This document shows, in pieces, positions 7,261-16,763 of a DNA stretch of 64,000 bases. A model generated the notes under the pieces. It worked only from the letters and a program-made list of their open reading frames with translations. It ran no database searches and was not told the DNA's origin. The first letter of the stretch is position 1. Each line of letters begins with the position of its first letter. Where the stretch lies: contig PKRI01000006.1 in NCBI GenBank assembly GCA_017577485.1, positions 1 through 64,000 on the forward strand, given 5' to 3'. The position numbers were made by a program, and so were the translations under genes. Source of the DNA: Bacillota bacterium (GTDB lineage: Bacteria; Bacillota; Sulfobacillia; Thermaerobacterales; RSA17).

Positions 7261-9623
7261 CGGCGCGTCGCTTGACGGCGCTCCTGCCGGCCGCGGCGGC
7301 GGTCCTGTGGCTGGCGGCGCTGGCGGGGTCGGCCTGGGGCACCTGGCACCTGGCCCGGGCCCAACCGCCCCTGGCCGCGTACGCGCCGCCGGAGGCGGTG
7401 AGCGGCGGCGGGCCCGCGGCCGCCGCGGCGCGGCTCACCATCGTGGTGGTCCAGGGTCTGACCTGGGCCGACCTGGCGCAACTGCCGGCCCGCGACGGGA
7501 CCACCGCCGCAGCGCTCCTCACGCCGCCGCCCGCCGGGGGCCGGGTGGACGCCGCCTACCTGACGGTGGGAGCCGGGGCGCCGGCGGTGGTCCCCGAACT
7601 GCCGGTGCCGCCCCTGGACCGCGGCGCCCGCTGGTGGGACGCCGCGGCGGGGGACCTGCACCGGCGCCTGGCGGGCGCGGACCCCGGGCAGGCTGCGGTG
7701 GTGGTCCCTGCCCTGGCCCGCCTGGCGTCGGCCAACCGGGACCGGTCGCCGGCGGTGACGCCGGGCTGGCTGGGGGAGGCGCTGGCCCGGTCGGGCCTGC
7801 GGGCGGCGGTCCTGGGGGAGGCCGACTTCGCCGGCCGGTACGACGGCCGGGGTGCGGCGCTGCTGGCCATGGACTCGGCCGGCACCGTGGCCTACGGCCG
7901 GCTGGAGGGCATGACCCGCCCGGACGATGCCTTCCCGGCGGGCGTGGGGCAGGACTGGGATGCGCTGTTGCTGGCCTGGGAGACCCTGCCCGGCGACGCC
8001 GCCCTGGTCGTCATTGAGAGCGGCGACCTGAGGCGCCTGGAGGCGGCGGCACCGCTGCTGGACCATGGGCGCTGGCTGCAGGCCCGGGAGCAGGCCCTGC
8101 AGCGGCTGCGCCGGGGCCTGGAACAACTGCTGGCGGCGGCGGCCCGCCGCCCGGGACGGAATCCCGTCTGGGTCCTGGCCGCCGCGCCGGCCCAGGCCCC
8201 TGCGGCGGCCGCCTTCGGCGTGCTGTGGACCTGGTCCGGCGAGGCGGCCGGGGAGGTGGAGAAGGATCCGGACGGCGGCGGGTCGGCCGGGCCTGGGGGG
8301 GCGGCGCTGCTGGGCTCGCCCAGCGCCCGCCGCTGGGGCGTGGTGCCGCTGACGGACGTGACGGCGGCCGTGCTGGCCGAACTGGGCGCGGGAACCGCGG
8401 CGCCGCTAGGGCGGGGCATGGCGGCGGGGACCGACCGCTACCCGTGGGACCTGCTGGCCCCCGCCGGCACCGCGCTGGAGGCGGCGCTGGCCGCCAATCA
8501 CGCCGGTCGGGTGCCGCTGATCCAGGGCTACGTGGTGGCGCTGATCGTCACGGCGGCCGCCGCCCTGGCCGCCGTGCGCTGGCGAGGCCTGGGGCGGGTG
8601 GTGGCCTGGGCGGCGCCGGGCATGGCGGCGGTGCCCCTGGCCTTCCTGCTGCTGCCGGGCCTGGGGATCCAGGAGGCGGCGCTCCGGGCCCTGGTGACCG
8701 GAGTCCTGGCGGCGGCCGCCTCCGTCTGGGCGTCCCGCCTGGGCACGGCCTGCGCCTTCGCGGTGCTGGCGGGCCTGACCGTGGCGGCGGTCGCTGCCGA
8801 CGTGCTGCTAGGCGGGACGGCCGCCGTCCGCTCGCCGCTGGGCCACTCGCTGCTGGTGGGGGCCCGCTATTACGGCATCGGCAACGAGTACGGCGGCGTG
8901 CTGGTGGGCTCGGCCGCCCTGGCCGGCGGCCTGGCGGCCGGCGCCGCCCGCGGCGCAGGGCCGCGGCCGGGCGCCGTGCGGGCGGGCCGCACCGGCCCTG
9001 CCGCGGCGCTGGCCTGCCTGGTGCCGGCGGCTGCGGCAGCGCTGCTGCTGCATCCGGGCCTCGGCGCCAACTTCGGCTGCGGCCTGGCGGCCCTGGCGTC
9101 CGCCGGCGTCCTGGCGCTGAAGGTCCCCGCGGCCGCGCCGCGGTCCCGGCGGGCGGCGGTCCTGGCGGCCGCGGGTGCCGCGGCCGCGGCGGCGGTGCTG
9201 ATCCTGCTGGATATGGCCGGCGGCGCCCAGGCCAGCCACATCGGCCGCGCGGCGCAGCAGGCCGCCGCCGCCGACTGGCAGTCCCTGCGAGAGGTAGCCC
9301 TGCGCAAGGTCCGGCTCAACTGGCGCCTGATCCAGTACGCCATCTGGAGCCGCATGTTCGTGGTCAGCCTGGCGGCCGTATCGGTGCTGGTGCTGCGGCC
9401 CGCCGCCGGGCTGCGCCGGCTGTCGCAGCGGGATCCGGGCCTGTTCGCCGGCATCGTGGCCGCCGTCATGGGAGCCGGGGCGGCGCTGCTGCTCAACGAC
9501 AGCGGGGTGGTGGCGGCGGCCACGGCCATGATCTTTCCCACCGCGGCGGCCGCCCACGCGCTGCTGGCCAGCGGCCGCCCGCCGGGTCCTGAGTCTGTTG
9601 ACACCCAGGTATCCCAAATCTAG
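7257..9623 (+). CDS. large polytopic membrane protein with extracytoplasmic N-terminal domain
   Basis: 788 residues. A membrane segment at about 8-32 is followed by a soluble stretch of some 370 residues, beginning with a beta-strand pattern ([13 protein letters not shown]) that vaguely recalls the alkaline-phosphatase superfamily but lacks metal ligands I could identify. From about residue 420 there are eight to ten membrane helices with striking motifs [17 protein letters not shown] and LNDSGVV. I do not recognise the family. The GTG start shares GTGA with the upstream glycosyltransferase stop, so the two proteins probably work together, perhaps in surface polysaccharide handling (inference). 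Its last codons contain the promoter of speH. Confidence 0.7.
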   Translation: MTARRLTALLPAAAAVLWLAALAGSAWGTWHLARAQPPLAAYAPPEAVSGGGPAAAAARLTIVVVQGLTWADLAQLPARDGTTAAALLTPPPAGGRVDAAYLTVGAGAPAVVPELPVPPLDRGARWWDAAAGDLHRRLAGADPGQAAVVVPALARLASANRDRSPAVTPGWLGEALARSGLRAAVLGEADFAGRYDGRGAALLAMDSAGTVAYGRLEGMTRPDDAFPAGVGQDWDALLLAWETLPGDAALVVIESGDLRRLEAAAPLLDHGRWLQAREQALQRLRRGLEQLLAAAARRPGRNPVWVLAAAPAQAPAAAAFGVLWTWSGEAAGEVEKDPDGGGSAGPGGAALLGSPSARRWGVVPLTDVTAAVLAELGAGTAAPLGRGMAAGTDRYPWDLLAPAGTALEAALAANHAGRVPLIQGYVVALIVTAAAALAAVRWRGLGRVVAWAAPGMAAVPLAFLLLPGLGIQEAALRALVTGVLAAAASVWASRLGTACAFAVLAGLTVAAVAADVLLGGTAAVRSPLGHSLLVGARYYGIGNEYGGVLVGSAALAGGLAAGAARGAGPRPGAVRAGRTGPAAALACLVPAAAAALLLHPGLGANFGCGLAALASAGVLALKVPAAAPRSRRAAVLAAAGAAAAAAVLILLDMAGGAQASHIGRAAQQAAAADWQSLREVALRKVRLNWRLIQYAIWSRMFVVSLAAVSVLVLRPAAGLRRLSQRDPGLFAGIVAAVMGAGAALLLNDSGVVAAATAMIFPTAAAAHALLASGRPPGPESVDTQVSQI

Positions 9624-9626
9624 AAT
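9598..9626 (+). promoter_or_regulatory. strong sigma-A promoter for speH
   Basis: TTGACA (9598-9603), 17 bases, TAGAAT (9621-9626). The -35 box is perfect and the -10 matches 5 of 6. It overlaps the end of the upstream membrane-protein gene and fires toward speH, giving a leader of about 85 bases. Confidence 0.75.
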
Positions 9627-9718
9627 GGGTTGCGGTGTATCCGGGGTCACGCCGCGAGGCGGGACGCAAGAAGGGTTGTGTTAACCGACGCTCGGAGCCG
9701 AAGAGGGGGGCGGTGCCG

Positions 9719-10120
9719 GTGAAGGCGCTGGGGCGCCATGTGCTTGCCGAGATGTATGACTGCAACCCGGAGATCCTGAACGACCGACGGCGCGTCGAAG
9801 AGATCATGGTCAACGCGGCCCTGGCAGCCGGCGCCGAGATCCGGGAAGTCGCGTTCCATCAATTCAGCCCGCAGGGAATCAGCGGCGTGGTGGTCATCTC
9901 CGAATCCCACCTGGCCATCCACACCTGGCCCGAATACGGCTATGCGGCGGTCGACGTGTTCACTTGCGGCGAGCGCGTGGACCCGTGGGACGCCTGCAAC
10001 TACCTGGTGGAGCATTTCCAGTCCGGGCGGATGACGGCCACCGAGGTCAAGCGCGGGATGTTTGACCCGGCCGTCCTGGCCCGGGCGTCCGGGGCCGCCG
10101 CAGGTACCACCGTGGGTTGA
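9719..10120 (+). CDS. speH: S-adenosylmethionine decarboxylase proenzyme
   Basis: Makes decarboxylated SAM for spermidine synthesis. The 133-residue proenzyme shows the self-cleavage site Glu62-Ser63 in [12 protein letters not shown] (Ser63 becomes the pyruvoyl group), with His68 and Cys83 (FTCG) at their family positions. The start GTG 9719 gives [15 protein letters not shown], the usual N-terminus, behind the AAGAGGGGGG ribosome site; longer upstream starts are less likely. It has its own promoter and terminator, so it is a monocistronic unit. No spermidine synthase gene is in the window. The methylthioadenosine produced by spermidine synthesis could be recycled by mtnP or mtaD downstream. 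Confidence 0.93.
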   Translation: MKALGRHVLAEMYDCNPEILNDRRRVEEIMVNAALAAGAEIREVAFHQFSPQGISGVVVISESHLAIHTWPEYGYAAVDVFTCGERVDPWDACNYLVEHFQSGRMTATEVKRGMFDPAVLARASGAAAGTTVG

Positions 10121-10130
10121 CCGGCTTCGC

Positions 10131-10159
10131 GCGGACCATCCCGGTCCGCTTTTTGTTTT
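10131..10159 (+). terminator. rho-independent terminator after speH
   Basis: Perfect 7-bp stem GCGGACC / GGTCCGC (10131-10137, 10143-10149) with a 5-base loop, followed by TTTTTGTTTT. It starts 10 bases after the speH stop. Confidence 0.85.
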
Positions 10160-10222
10160 GAGGTCGCTTCCGAGGTCGCCGGTTCCCGTGCCCACGGCCG
10201 GCGAAGCGGGGAGGAGTCGCAG

Positions 10223-10681
10223 TTGGCGGATCAACGCACCTTCGTCATGATCAAGCCCGACGGCGTGCAGCGGGGCCTGGTGGGCGAGATCATCGGCCGC
10301 CTGGAGCGCAAGGGCCTTAAACTGGTGGGCCTGAAGATGCTCCAGGTCGGCGAGGACCTGGCCCGCCGGCACTATGCCGTCCACGAGGGCAAGCCGTTCT
10401 TCGAGGGGCTTATCCGCTTCATCACCAGTTCGCCCGTGGTGGCCATGGCCTGGGAGGGTCCCGACGCCGTGGACGTGGTCCGGCGCATGCTGGGGCCCAC
10501 CGACGGCCGGCAGGCGCCGCCCGGCACCATCCGCGGCGACTTCGGCCTGGATGTGGGCTACAACCTGGCCCACGCGTCGGATTCGCCGGAGTCGGCGGCC
10601 CAGGAACTGGCGCTCTGGTTTGCCGACGGCGAACTGGTGGGCTACCAGCGCGCCGTGGACCCCTGGCTGCGGGAGGCGTGA
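10223..10681 (+). CDS. ndk: nucleoside diphosphate kinase
   Basis: Balances NTP pools by phosphate transfer through a phospho-histidine. The 152-residue protein starts [17 protein letters not shown], the classic N-terminus, and carries the active histidine in NLAHASDS (His117). Length is normal for the family. The start is TTG 10223 behind GGGGAGGAG; there is no ATG at the conserved N-terminus. It lies after the speH terminator, so it belongs to a new unit. A MarR gene follows after about 50 bases. Confidence 0.95.
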   Translation: MADQRTFVMIKPDGVQRGLVGEIIGRLERKGLKLVGLKMLQVGEDLARRHYAVHEGKPFFEGLIRFITSSPVVAMAWEGPDAVDVVRRMLGPTDGRQAPPGTIRGDFGLDVGYNLAHASDSPESAAQELALWFADGELVGYQRAVDPWLREA

Positions 10682-10732
10682 CACCTCCCGGCGGCGAAGG
10701 TAACGCCGTGACGCGGGGGGAGCGGAGAAGGC

Positions 10733-11233
10733 GTGCCGTCGCCCGATGACACCCCGGCCGCGGGGGGGCCCGCGCCGGGCACCGATCCCGAGCTTGACGA
10801 GCACGTGCGCGACATCGAGTTCCTGCTGCGCAGCGTGGCCGTCATCGTCCGGCAGCGCGGCCGCCAGATCCTGAGCAACTTCGAGATCACGCCCCCGCAG
10901 TTCGACGCGCTCCTGCACCTGGTGGACCACGGCAATCTCACCATGGGCGAGCTGTGCGCCCGGCTCTACCTGGCTTCCAGCACCGTCACCGACCTGGTGG
11001 ACCGCATGGAACGGGCGGGGCTGGTCATGCGGGAGCGGGACCCCGGCGACCGGCGCGTGGTCCGGCTCAAGCCCCTGGACAAGGGTCACGCCCTGGTGGA
11101 GGCCGTCATGGCCGCCCGGCTCAACTACCTGCACGGCATCCTGCACCGCATCGACGCCGCCGAGCGGCGCCAGTTGATCGCCGCGCTGCGCCACATCCAC
11201 GACGTCATGACCGAGGCCGAGGTCCAGGGGTAG
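10733..11233 (+). CDS. MarR family transcriptional regulator
   Basis: 166-residue winged-helix regulator. A proline-rich N-terminal 20 residues is followed by a dimerisation helix and the DNA-binding wHTH (about 60-115; LTMGELCARLYLASSTVTDLV is the helix-turn-helix part, then RDPGDRRVVRL is the wing). GTG start behind a GGAGAAGG ribosome site. It lies between ndk and mtnP and may be co-transcribed with the methylthioadenosine genes; its ligand and targets cannot be inferred from the sequence. Confidence 0.85.
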   Translation: MPSPDDTPAAGGPAPGTDPELDEHVRDIEFLLRSVAVIVRQRGRQILSNFEITPPQFDALLHLVDHGNLTMGELCARLYLASSTVTDLVDRMERAGLVMRERDPGDRRVVRLKPLDKGHALVEAVMAARLNYLHGILHRIDAAERRQLIAALRHIHDVMTEAEVQG

Positions 11234-11260
11234 GACCGCCCCTACCGAGGAGGGTTTGCC

Positions 11261-12085
11261 GTGTCGGCGCGCATCGCCATCATCGGCGGAACCGGCGTCT
11301 ACGATCCCGAGATCCTGGACGACGTCCGCGAGGAACGGGTCGAGACCCCGTACGGGCCCGTCACCGTCAACCTGGGCCGCTTCGAGGGCCTGGAGGTGGC
11401 GTTCCTGGCCCGGCACGGCCGCGGCCACCAGGTGCCGCCCCACCGGGTCAACTACCGGGCCAACATCTACGCCCTGGCCCTGCTGGGGGTGGAGCGGGTC
11501 ATCGCCACCAACGCGGTGGGCTCGCTGCGGGAGCGCTACGCCCCGGGGCACTTCGTGCTGCCCGACCAGTTTCTCGACTTCACCCACGGCCGCCCGGCCA
11601 CGTTCTTCGAGGGCGGCGAGGCCGGCGTCTACCACGTGGACGTGACCGAACCCTACTGCCCCCAGGTGCGGCGCGTCCTGCACGAGACCGGACGCCCCCT
11701 GGGACTCACGGTCCACGACGGGGCCGTATACGTCTGCACCCAGGGCCCGCGCTTTGAGACCCCTGCCGAGATCCGCATGTTCGAGCGTCTGGGCGGCGAC
11801 CTGGTGGGGATGACCTCGGTGCCCGAGGTGGTGCTGGCCCGGGAGGCGGGCCTCTGCTACGCCAGCGTCGGCATGGTCACCAACTATGCCGCCGGGCTGG
11901 TGGACTACCCGCTGTCCCACGAGGAAGTGCTGGAGGTCATGGCCCGCAACGTGGCCAACCTGCGGACGCTGATCATGGAGGCCATCGTCCGCATCCCCGC
12001 CGAGCGGGCCTGCGGCTGCGCCCAGGGCTCGCCGCTGGCGCAGCGGCTGCGGGCCGGGGCGCGGGCGGGGAGCGAGCCCCGTTGA
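11261..12085 (+). CDS. mtnP: S-methyl-5'-thioadenosine phosphorylase
   Basis: Splits methylthioadenosine (from polyamine synthesis) into adenine and methylthioribose-1-phosphate. The 274-residue protein has the purine-nucleoside phosphorylase family-2 marks: phosphate loop IIGGTGVYDP (8-16), RHGRGH (51-56), TNAVGSL (83-89) and GMTSVPEVVLARE near residue 186. GTG start behind GAGGAGGG. The last 25 residues (after RIPAERACGC) are an alanine/arginine-rich tail not needed for catalysis. It overlaps ahcY by 4 bases (TTGA), so the two are translated together. Confidence 0.9.
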   Translation: MSARIAIIGGTGVYDPEILDDVREERVETPYGPVTVNLGRFEGLEVAFLARHGRGHQVPPHRVNYRANIYALALLGVERVIATNAVGSLRERYAPGHFVLPDQFLDFTHGRPATFFEGGEAGVYHVDVTEPYCPQVRRVLHETGRPLGLTVHDGAVYVCTQGPRFETPAEIRMFERLGGDLVGMTSVPEVVLAREAGLCYASVGMVTNYAAGLVDYPLSHEEVLEVMARNVANLRTLIMEAIVRIPAERACGCAQGSPLAQRLRAGARAGSEPR

Positions 12086-13335
12086 GTTCCATGATCCGCG
12101 ATCCGTCGCTGGCGCCCTCCGGATGGCGGAAGCTGCGCTGGGTGGAGGCCCGGATGCCGGTGCTGGCCTACCTGCGGCCTCGGATCCGCCGGGAGGGGTG
12201 GCTGCGCGGCCGCCGCGTCGCCATCTGCCTGCACCTGGAGGCCAAGACCGCCCACCTGGCCCGGATCCTGCAGGAGGCCGGCGCCGAGGTGGCCATCTGC
12301 GGGTCCAACCCGCTGTCCACCCAGGACGACGTGGCTGCCGCCCTGGCCGAAACCGGCGTGCGGGTCTACGCCTGGCACGGCGCCGACACCGCCCAGTACC
12401 GGGAGTTCATCCGGCGGACGGTGGAGTTCGGGCCGGAACTGGTCATCGACGACGGCGGCGACCTGGTCAACGTCCTGCACAACGAGCGGGCCGACCTGGC
12501 CGACGGCGTCCTGGGCGGCAGCGAGGAGACCACCACCGGCGTGCAGCGCCTCAGGGCCATGGCCGCCGAGGGGGCGCTGCGCTTTCCCATGATCGCCGCC
12601 AACGACTCCCGGGCCAAGTACCTGTTCGACAACCGCTACGGCACCGGCCAGTCGGTGTGGGACGGCATCATGCGTTCCACCAACCTGGTGGTGGCCGGCA
12701 AGACCGTGGTGGTCATCGGCTACGGCTGGTGCGGCAAGGGCGTGGCCCTGCGGGCCCGGGGCCTTGGCGCCCGGGTCGTCGTCTGCGAGGTGGACCCGGT
12801 GGCGGCCAACGAGGCGCTGTTGGACGGCTGCGAGGTCATGCCGTCCCTCAAAGCGGCCGAGGTAGGGGACATCTTCATCACCGTCACCGGCTGCCGGGAT
12901 GCCCTGGCGGCGCCCCATTTCGAGCGCATGAAGGACGGCGCCCTGCTGGCCAACGCCGGCCACTTCGACGTGGAGATCAACAAGCACGACCTGCGGCGGC
13001 TGGCCCAGGAGGTGGAGCAGGTCCGGCCCCACGTGGAGGCCTACCGCCTGGCCGGCGGCCGCACCCTGTACCTGCTGGCCGAGGGACGCCTCGTCAACCT
13101 GGCGGCCGGCGACGGGCACCCCGCCGAGATCATGGACATGTCCTTCGGGGTGCAGGTGCTGGCCCTCCGCTATCTGGTGGAGCACGCCAGGAAACTTCCC
13201 CGCGACGTCATCCGCCTGCCGGGCGAGGTGGACGAGGCGGTGTGCCGCATGCGCCTGGAGGCCCTGGGCATCGCCATCGACACGCTCACCCCGGAGCAGC
13301 AGGCTTACCTGAGCAGCTGGCAGGAGGGCACGTGA
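12082..13335 (+). CDS. ahcY: adenosylhomocysteinase (S-adenosylhomocysteine hydrolase)
   Basis: Removes the methyltransferase product SAH by reversible hydrolysis to adenosine and homocysteine. The 417-residue protein has substrate-site residues in CLHLEAKTA (49-57), DDGGD (123-127) and GSEETTTG (146-153), and the NAD-binding loop GYGWCGKG (213-220). It has the shorter form typical of archaea and thermophilic bacteria. The start TTG 12082 shares TTGA with the mtnP stop; the sequence from residue 7 onward matches the family. It overlaps mtaD by one base. Confidence 0.93.
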   Translation: MSSMIRDPSLAPSGWRKLRWVEARMPVLAYLRPRIRREGWLRGRRVAICLHLEAKTAHLARILQEAGAEVAICGSNPLSTQDDVAAALAETGVRVYAWHGADTAQYREFIRRTVEFGPELVIDDGGDLVNVLHNERADLADGVLGGSEETTTGVQRLRAMAAEGALRFPMIAANDSRAKYLFDNRYGTGQSVWDGIMRSTNLVVAGKTVVVIGYGWCGKGVALRARGLGARVVVCEVDPVAANEALLDGCEVMPSLKAAEVGDIFITVTGCRDALAAPHFERMKDGALLANAGHFDVEINKHDLRRLAQEVEQVRPHVEAYRLAGGRTLYLLAEGRLVNLAAGDGHPAEIMDMSFGVQVLALRYLVEHARKLPRDVIRLPGEVDEAVCRMRLEALGIAIDTLTPEQQAYLSSWQEGT

Positions 13336-14666
13336 TGAGCACCGCAGGTTTCCGCATCGATGCCGGGTGGGTGGTGACGCCCGACGACGACGGGGGCGTC
13401 CAGGTGCTGACCGGCGTCACGGTGGCTGTGCGCGGGACGCGCATCGAGTACGTGGGTCCCGAGGCCGGCCTGCCTGAGCCGCTCCGGTCCCTGGAGCGGG
13501 TGGACGCCAGGGACGGCATCGTGATCCCCGGCTTCGTCAACACCCACAACCACGCGGCCATGACGCTGCTGCGCAGCTACGCCGACGACCTGCCGCTGAT
13601 GCGCTGGCTCCAGGAGAAGATCTGGCCGGCCGAGGCCCACCTGACCGGGGAGGACGTGTACTGGGGCACCCTGGCCGCCTGCGCCGAGCAGATCCGCTCC
13701 GGCATCACCGCCTTCGCCGACATGTACTTCTTCATGGACGACGCCGCCCGGGCGGTGGACGCATCGGGCATGCGGGCCCAGTTGAGCCGGGGCCTGGTGG
13801 CGGTGACGCCCGGCGCCGACCGGGCGCTGCGGGAGGGCGTCGAGTTGTTCGAGCGCTGGCACGGCCACGACGACGACCGCATCACCGTGGCCCTGGCGCC
13901 CCACGCGCCCTACACCTGTCCCGACGACTTCGTCCGCGAGGTGCTGGCCGAAGCCCGGCGGCTGGAGGCCCCCATCCACACCCACCTGGCCGAAACCCTG
14001 GACGAGATCCGGCAGCTCGAGGAGCAGCGCGGCCTGACGCCCATCCAGTGGGCGGTGCAGGTCGGCCTGGTGGAGCGGCCGGTGCTGGCGGCCCACTGCG
14101 TGCACCTGACGGCCGAGGATATCGGCCTGCTGGCCGAGCACCGCATCGCCGCCTCCCACAACCCCATCAGCAACCAGAAGCTGGCCAGCGGCGTGGCGCC
14201 GGTGGTCCAGATGCGGCAGCGGGGGGCGCTGGTGGCCCTGGGCACCGACGGTGCCTGCAGCACCAACCACCTGAACTTCTTCGAGGAGATGCGTTCCGCC
14301 GCGTGGCTGCAGAAGGTGACGCGGATGGACGCCTCCGCCCTGCCGGCCCCCGAGGTCTTCCGCATGGCCACCGTGGACGGCGCCCGGGCCTTGGGCTATC
14401 CCGACGTGGGCCGCGTCCGGGAGGGCTACCGGGCGGACCTGGTGGTGCTGGACGCCTCGGCCGTCCACATGGCGCCCCGGCACGACGTGGTGTCGCTGGT
14501 GGTCTACTCGGCCCAGACGGCCGACGTCCGCGACGTGTGGATCCACGGCCGGCCGGTGCTGCGGGACCGGCAGATCGTCACCTTCGACGAGCGGCGGGCG
14601 GTGGAGGAGTGCCGGCGCCGCGGCCTGCGGCTGGCGGAACGGGCCGCGGCGGCCGCGGGCTCCTGA
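13335..14666 (+). CDS. mtaD: 5-methylthioadenosine/S-adenosylhomocysteine deaminase
   Basis: Amidohydrolase of 443 residues that deaminates methylthioadenosine and SAH to inosine forms. Metal ligands are visible: His71 and His73 in NTHNHAA, the HTHLAET block, AAHCVHL and GTDGACSTNH. ATG 13335 shares one base with the ahcY stop (TGATG); GTG 13332 is an alternative. With mtnP and ahcY it gives the cell both a phosphorolytic and a deaminating way to dispose of SAM by-products. It is the last gene of the operon and converges with the dehydrogenase gene. Confidence 0.9.
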   Translation: MSTAGFRIDAGWVVTPDDDGGVQVLTGVTVAVRGTRIEYVGPEAGLPEPLRSLERVDARDGIVIPGFVNTHNHAAMTLLRSYADDLPLMRWLQEKIWPAEAHLTGEDVYWGTLAACAEQIRSGITAFADMYFFMDDAARAVDASGMRAQLSRGLVAVTPGADRALREGVELFERWHGHDDDRITVALAPHAPYTCPDDFVREVLAEARRLEAPIHTHLAETLDEIRQLEEQRGLTPIQWAVQVGLVERPVLAAHCVHLTAEDIGLLAEHRIAASHNPISNQKLASGVAPVVQMRQRGALVALGTDGACSTNHLNFFEEMRSAAWLQKVTRMDASALPAPEVFRMATVDGARALGYPDVGRVREGYRADLVVLDASAVHMAPRHDVVSLVVYSAQTADVRDVWIHGRPVLRDRQIVTFDERRAVEECRRRGLRLAERAAAAAGS

Positions 14667-14691
14667 GGCGCCGGTCCCGGGCGCGCCCGCT

Positions 14692-15645
14692 TCAGTAGCC
14701 CGCCCGCTTGTCGACCACGTTGCGCAGGGGCAGGCCCCGGCGATAGCGGTCCAGGTTGTCGGCGAAGATCTCCACGGCGCGGCCGGTGTAGTCCCGCTGC
14801 TGGCCGGCGATGTGGGGCGTGATCAGCACGTTGGGCATGCGCCAGAGGGGGCTGGATTCGGGCAGGGGCTCCTCGGCGAAGACGTCCAGCACCGCCCCGG
14901 CCAGGCGGCCCTCCTGCAGCGCCTTCACCAGCGCCGGTTCGTCCACCAGGGCGCCGCGCCCGATATTGATCAGGTAACCTTCCGGGCCGATCCAGGCCAG
15001 TTCCCGCGGCCCGATGAGCCCGTGGGTCTGGGGCGTCAGCGGGCACGCCAGCACCACCCAGCGGGAGCGCGTGAGCACCTGCTCCAGGCCGTCGGGACCC
15101 AGGACCTCGTCCACGTGGGGCGTAGGCTGGGGATTCCGCCGCACGCCCAGGACCCGCATGCCGAAGGCCTGGGCCCGCCGCGCCACGGCCTGGCCGATGG
15201 CGCCCAGGCCCACGATGCCCAGGGTGTCGCCGGCCAGTTCGGCCACCGGCACCGTCAGCCAGCGGGCGGCGGCCTGCTGCAGCACCAGGCGGGGCAGGTT
15301 CCGGGCCAGCGCCAGGATGCCCATCATCACGTGGTCGCCGATGGTATCGGCGTGCATTCCCCGCACGTTGGTCAGGACCACGTCCGACGCCACCAGTTCG
15401 GGGAACAGCAGCCGCTCCACACCCGCGTAGGTGGTCTGGATCCAGCGCAGCCGCCGGGCCAGGGCGAACAGTTCCGGCGTCAGGTGGGGCCCGAACCAGA
15501 CCTCCGCCTCGGCGGCGGCGGCCTTCAGGGCGTCGGCGTCGTCGCGGCGGACCTCCACCAGGTCGAACCCCGGCGCCGCTTCCCGGATGCGCCGGCGCAG
15601 CGGATCCGTCAGCGCCACGGTGGTCACGATGGTGGGCACTGCCAA
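14692..15645 (-). CDS. D-isomer specific 2-hydroxyacid dehydrogenase
   Basis: NAD(P)-dependent oxidoreductase of 317 residues. It has the Rossmann loop GIVGLGAIG (143-151), catalytic Arg230 in INIGRG, Glu259 in DVFAEEPLP and His278 in TPHIAG. The substrate is not evident; glyoxylate/hydroxypyruvate or 2-ketoacid reductases look alike. It is a single minus-strand gene convergent with mtaD and divergent from the exported MBL-like protein. Confidence 0.88.
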   Translation of the reverse strand: MAVPTIVTTVALTDPLRRRIREAAPGFDLVEVRRDDADALKAAAAEAEVWFGPHLTPELFALARRLRWIQTTYAGVERLLFPELVASDVVLTNVRGMHADTIGDHVMMGILALARNLPRLVLQQAAARWLTVPVAELAGDTLGIVGLGAIGQAVARRAQAFGMRVLGVRRNPQPTPHVDEVLGPDGLEQVLTRSRWVVLACPLTPQTHGLIGPRELAWIGPEGYLINIGRGALVDEPALVKALQEGRLAGAVLDVFAEEPLPESSPLWRMPNVLITPHIAGQQRDYTGRAVEIFADNLDRYRRGLPLRNVVDKRAGY

Positions 15646-15736
15646 TCACCCCCGGTCACCCTTCGCGAAGGGCCGGGCGCCTCCCTGTCGCATGGGGGCG
15701 CCGCCCCGGTCATAGCCTCCCGGTGGGGGGAGGCAA

Positions 15737-16696
15737 GTGGTCAGGCGGCGGGACTGGATGGCTGCGCTGCTGGTGGCGGGGCTGGCGCTGCTGGGCCGGC
15801 CCTGGCCGGCGGCCTTCCCTGCCGAGGTCCCGGCCTGGGAGCAGTTCACCCTGCCGCCCGGGGACTGGACCACGGTCCCGCCGGCGCAGCCCGGCGGCGC
15901 CGGCGACCCCGTCCTGGAAGTCCACGTGCCGGCGGCCGGGGACGGCGAGGCGGTGCTGGTCCGCTGTGGCGGCCGGGCGGTGCTGATCGGGGCCGGCGGT
16001 CCCTGGGCCGGGCCGCGGGTGGCCGCCTACCTGGACCGGGCGGGGGTGCGGCGCCTGGAAGCGGTCGTCATCGCCCACGACGCCCCTTACCATGTGGGCG
16101 GCGTGCCCTACGTGCTGGAGCGCATTCCCGTCAACGCCGTCCACGACGCCGTCCGCACCAGCGCCGAGCCGGCCCACCGGGAAGCCCTGCGGGCCGTGAC
16201 GGCCGCGGGCATCGCCTACCGCCAGGTGCGGGGAGGCGACCGGTGGGACCTGGGCTGCGGCGGCATCCGGGCGCTGACGCCCCTGGTGGAAGGGGACGGT
16301 GAGGACGTGCAGCCCGGTCCCCTGGCCGATACCGGCGCCGCCCTGCTGGTTCACTCGCCGCAGGTACGGGTGCTGCTGGCCGGGTCCCTGGGCGCCGAGG
16401 GGGAGGAAGCCCTGACCCGCGTCTACCCAGACCTGACGGTGGACGTGCTGGTGGTGGGCCGCCGCGGCCACCGCACCGCCACGTCGGCGGTGCTGCTGGA
16501 GCGGGCCGCACCGCGGCTGGCGGTGATCCCGGTGGGACCCTATAACGAGGAGGGGCGGCCCCACGCCGACGTCCTGGAGCGCCTGGAGGCGGCCGGCGTC
16601 CGGGTCTACCGCACGGACCGGGACGGCACGATCCAGATGACGGCGGCGCCGCGGGGCCCGCGGGTGCGCCTGGTGCCCCCGCAGCCTCCCCCGTAG
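15737..16696 (+). CDS. exported ComEC-type metallo-beta-lactamase-like protein, metal site lost
   Basis: 319 residues. The N-terminus (to about 28) is a signal peptide or anchor. The rest follows the ComEC C-terminal domain pattern block by block, but the metal ligands are gone: THPHADHIGG becomes AHDAPYHVGG, the TGD block becomes LAGSLGAEGEE and GHHGS becomes GRRGHRTATS. The frame is otherwise intact, with the conserved end (HADVLERLEAAGVRVYRTDRDG). It is probably a non-catalytic binding or structural protein, or uses another chemistry. GTG start behind GGGGGGAGG. surE follows after 67 bases. Confidence 0.7.
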   Translation: MVRRRDWMAALLVAGLALLGRPWPAAFPAEVPAWEQFTLPPGDWTTVPPAQPGGAGDPVLEVHVPAAGDGEAVLVRCGGRAVLIGAGGPWAGPRVAAYLDRAGVRRLEAVVIAHDAPYHVGGVPYVLERIPVNAVHDAVRTSAEPAHREALRAVTAAGIAYRQVRGGDRWDLGCGGIRALTPLVEGDGEDVQPGPLADTGAALLVHSPQVRVLLAGSLGAEGEEALTRVYPDLTVDVLVVGRRGHRTATSAVLLERAAPRLAVIPVGPYNEEGRPHADVLERLEAAGVRVYRTDRDGTIQMTAAPRGPRVRLVPPQPPP

Positions 16697-16763
16697 GCAC
16701 CGCTGCGCCCGGGCAGGACCCGGCCGCGCGGCGGCGAAGCGCGTCGTTCCAGGGGGCGGTGAC

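Noticed and set aside
9647-11920. Minus-strand open frame of 757 codons across speH, ndk, marR and mtnP
   Set aside because: Shadow of four well-supported plus-strand genes with motifs and ribosome sites.
12123-13334. Plus-strand extension of the mtaD frame across ahcY
   Set aside because: The mtaD homology begins at 13335; the upstream part is an Arg/Gly/Pro-rich reading of ahcY in another frame.
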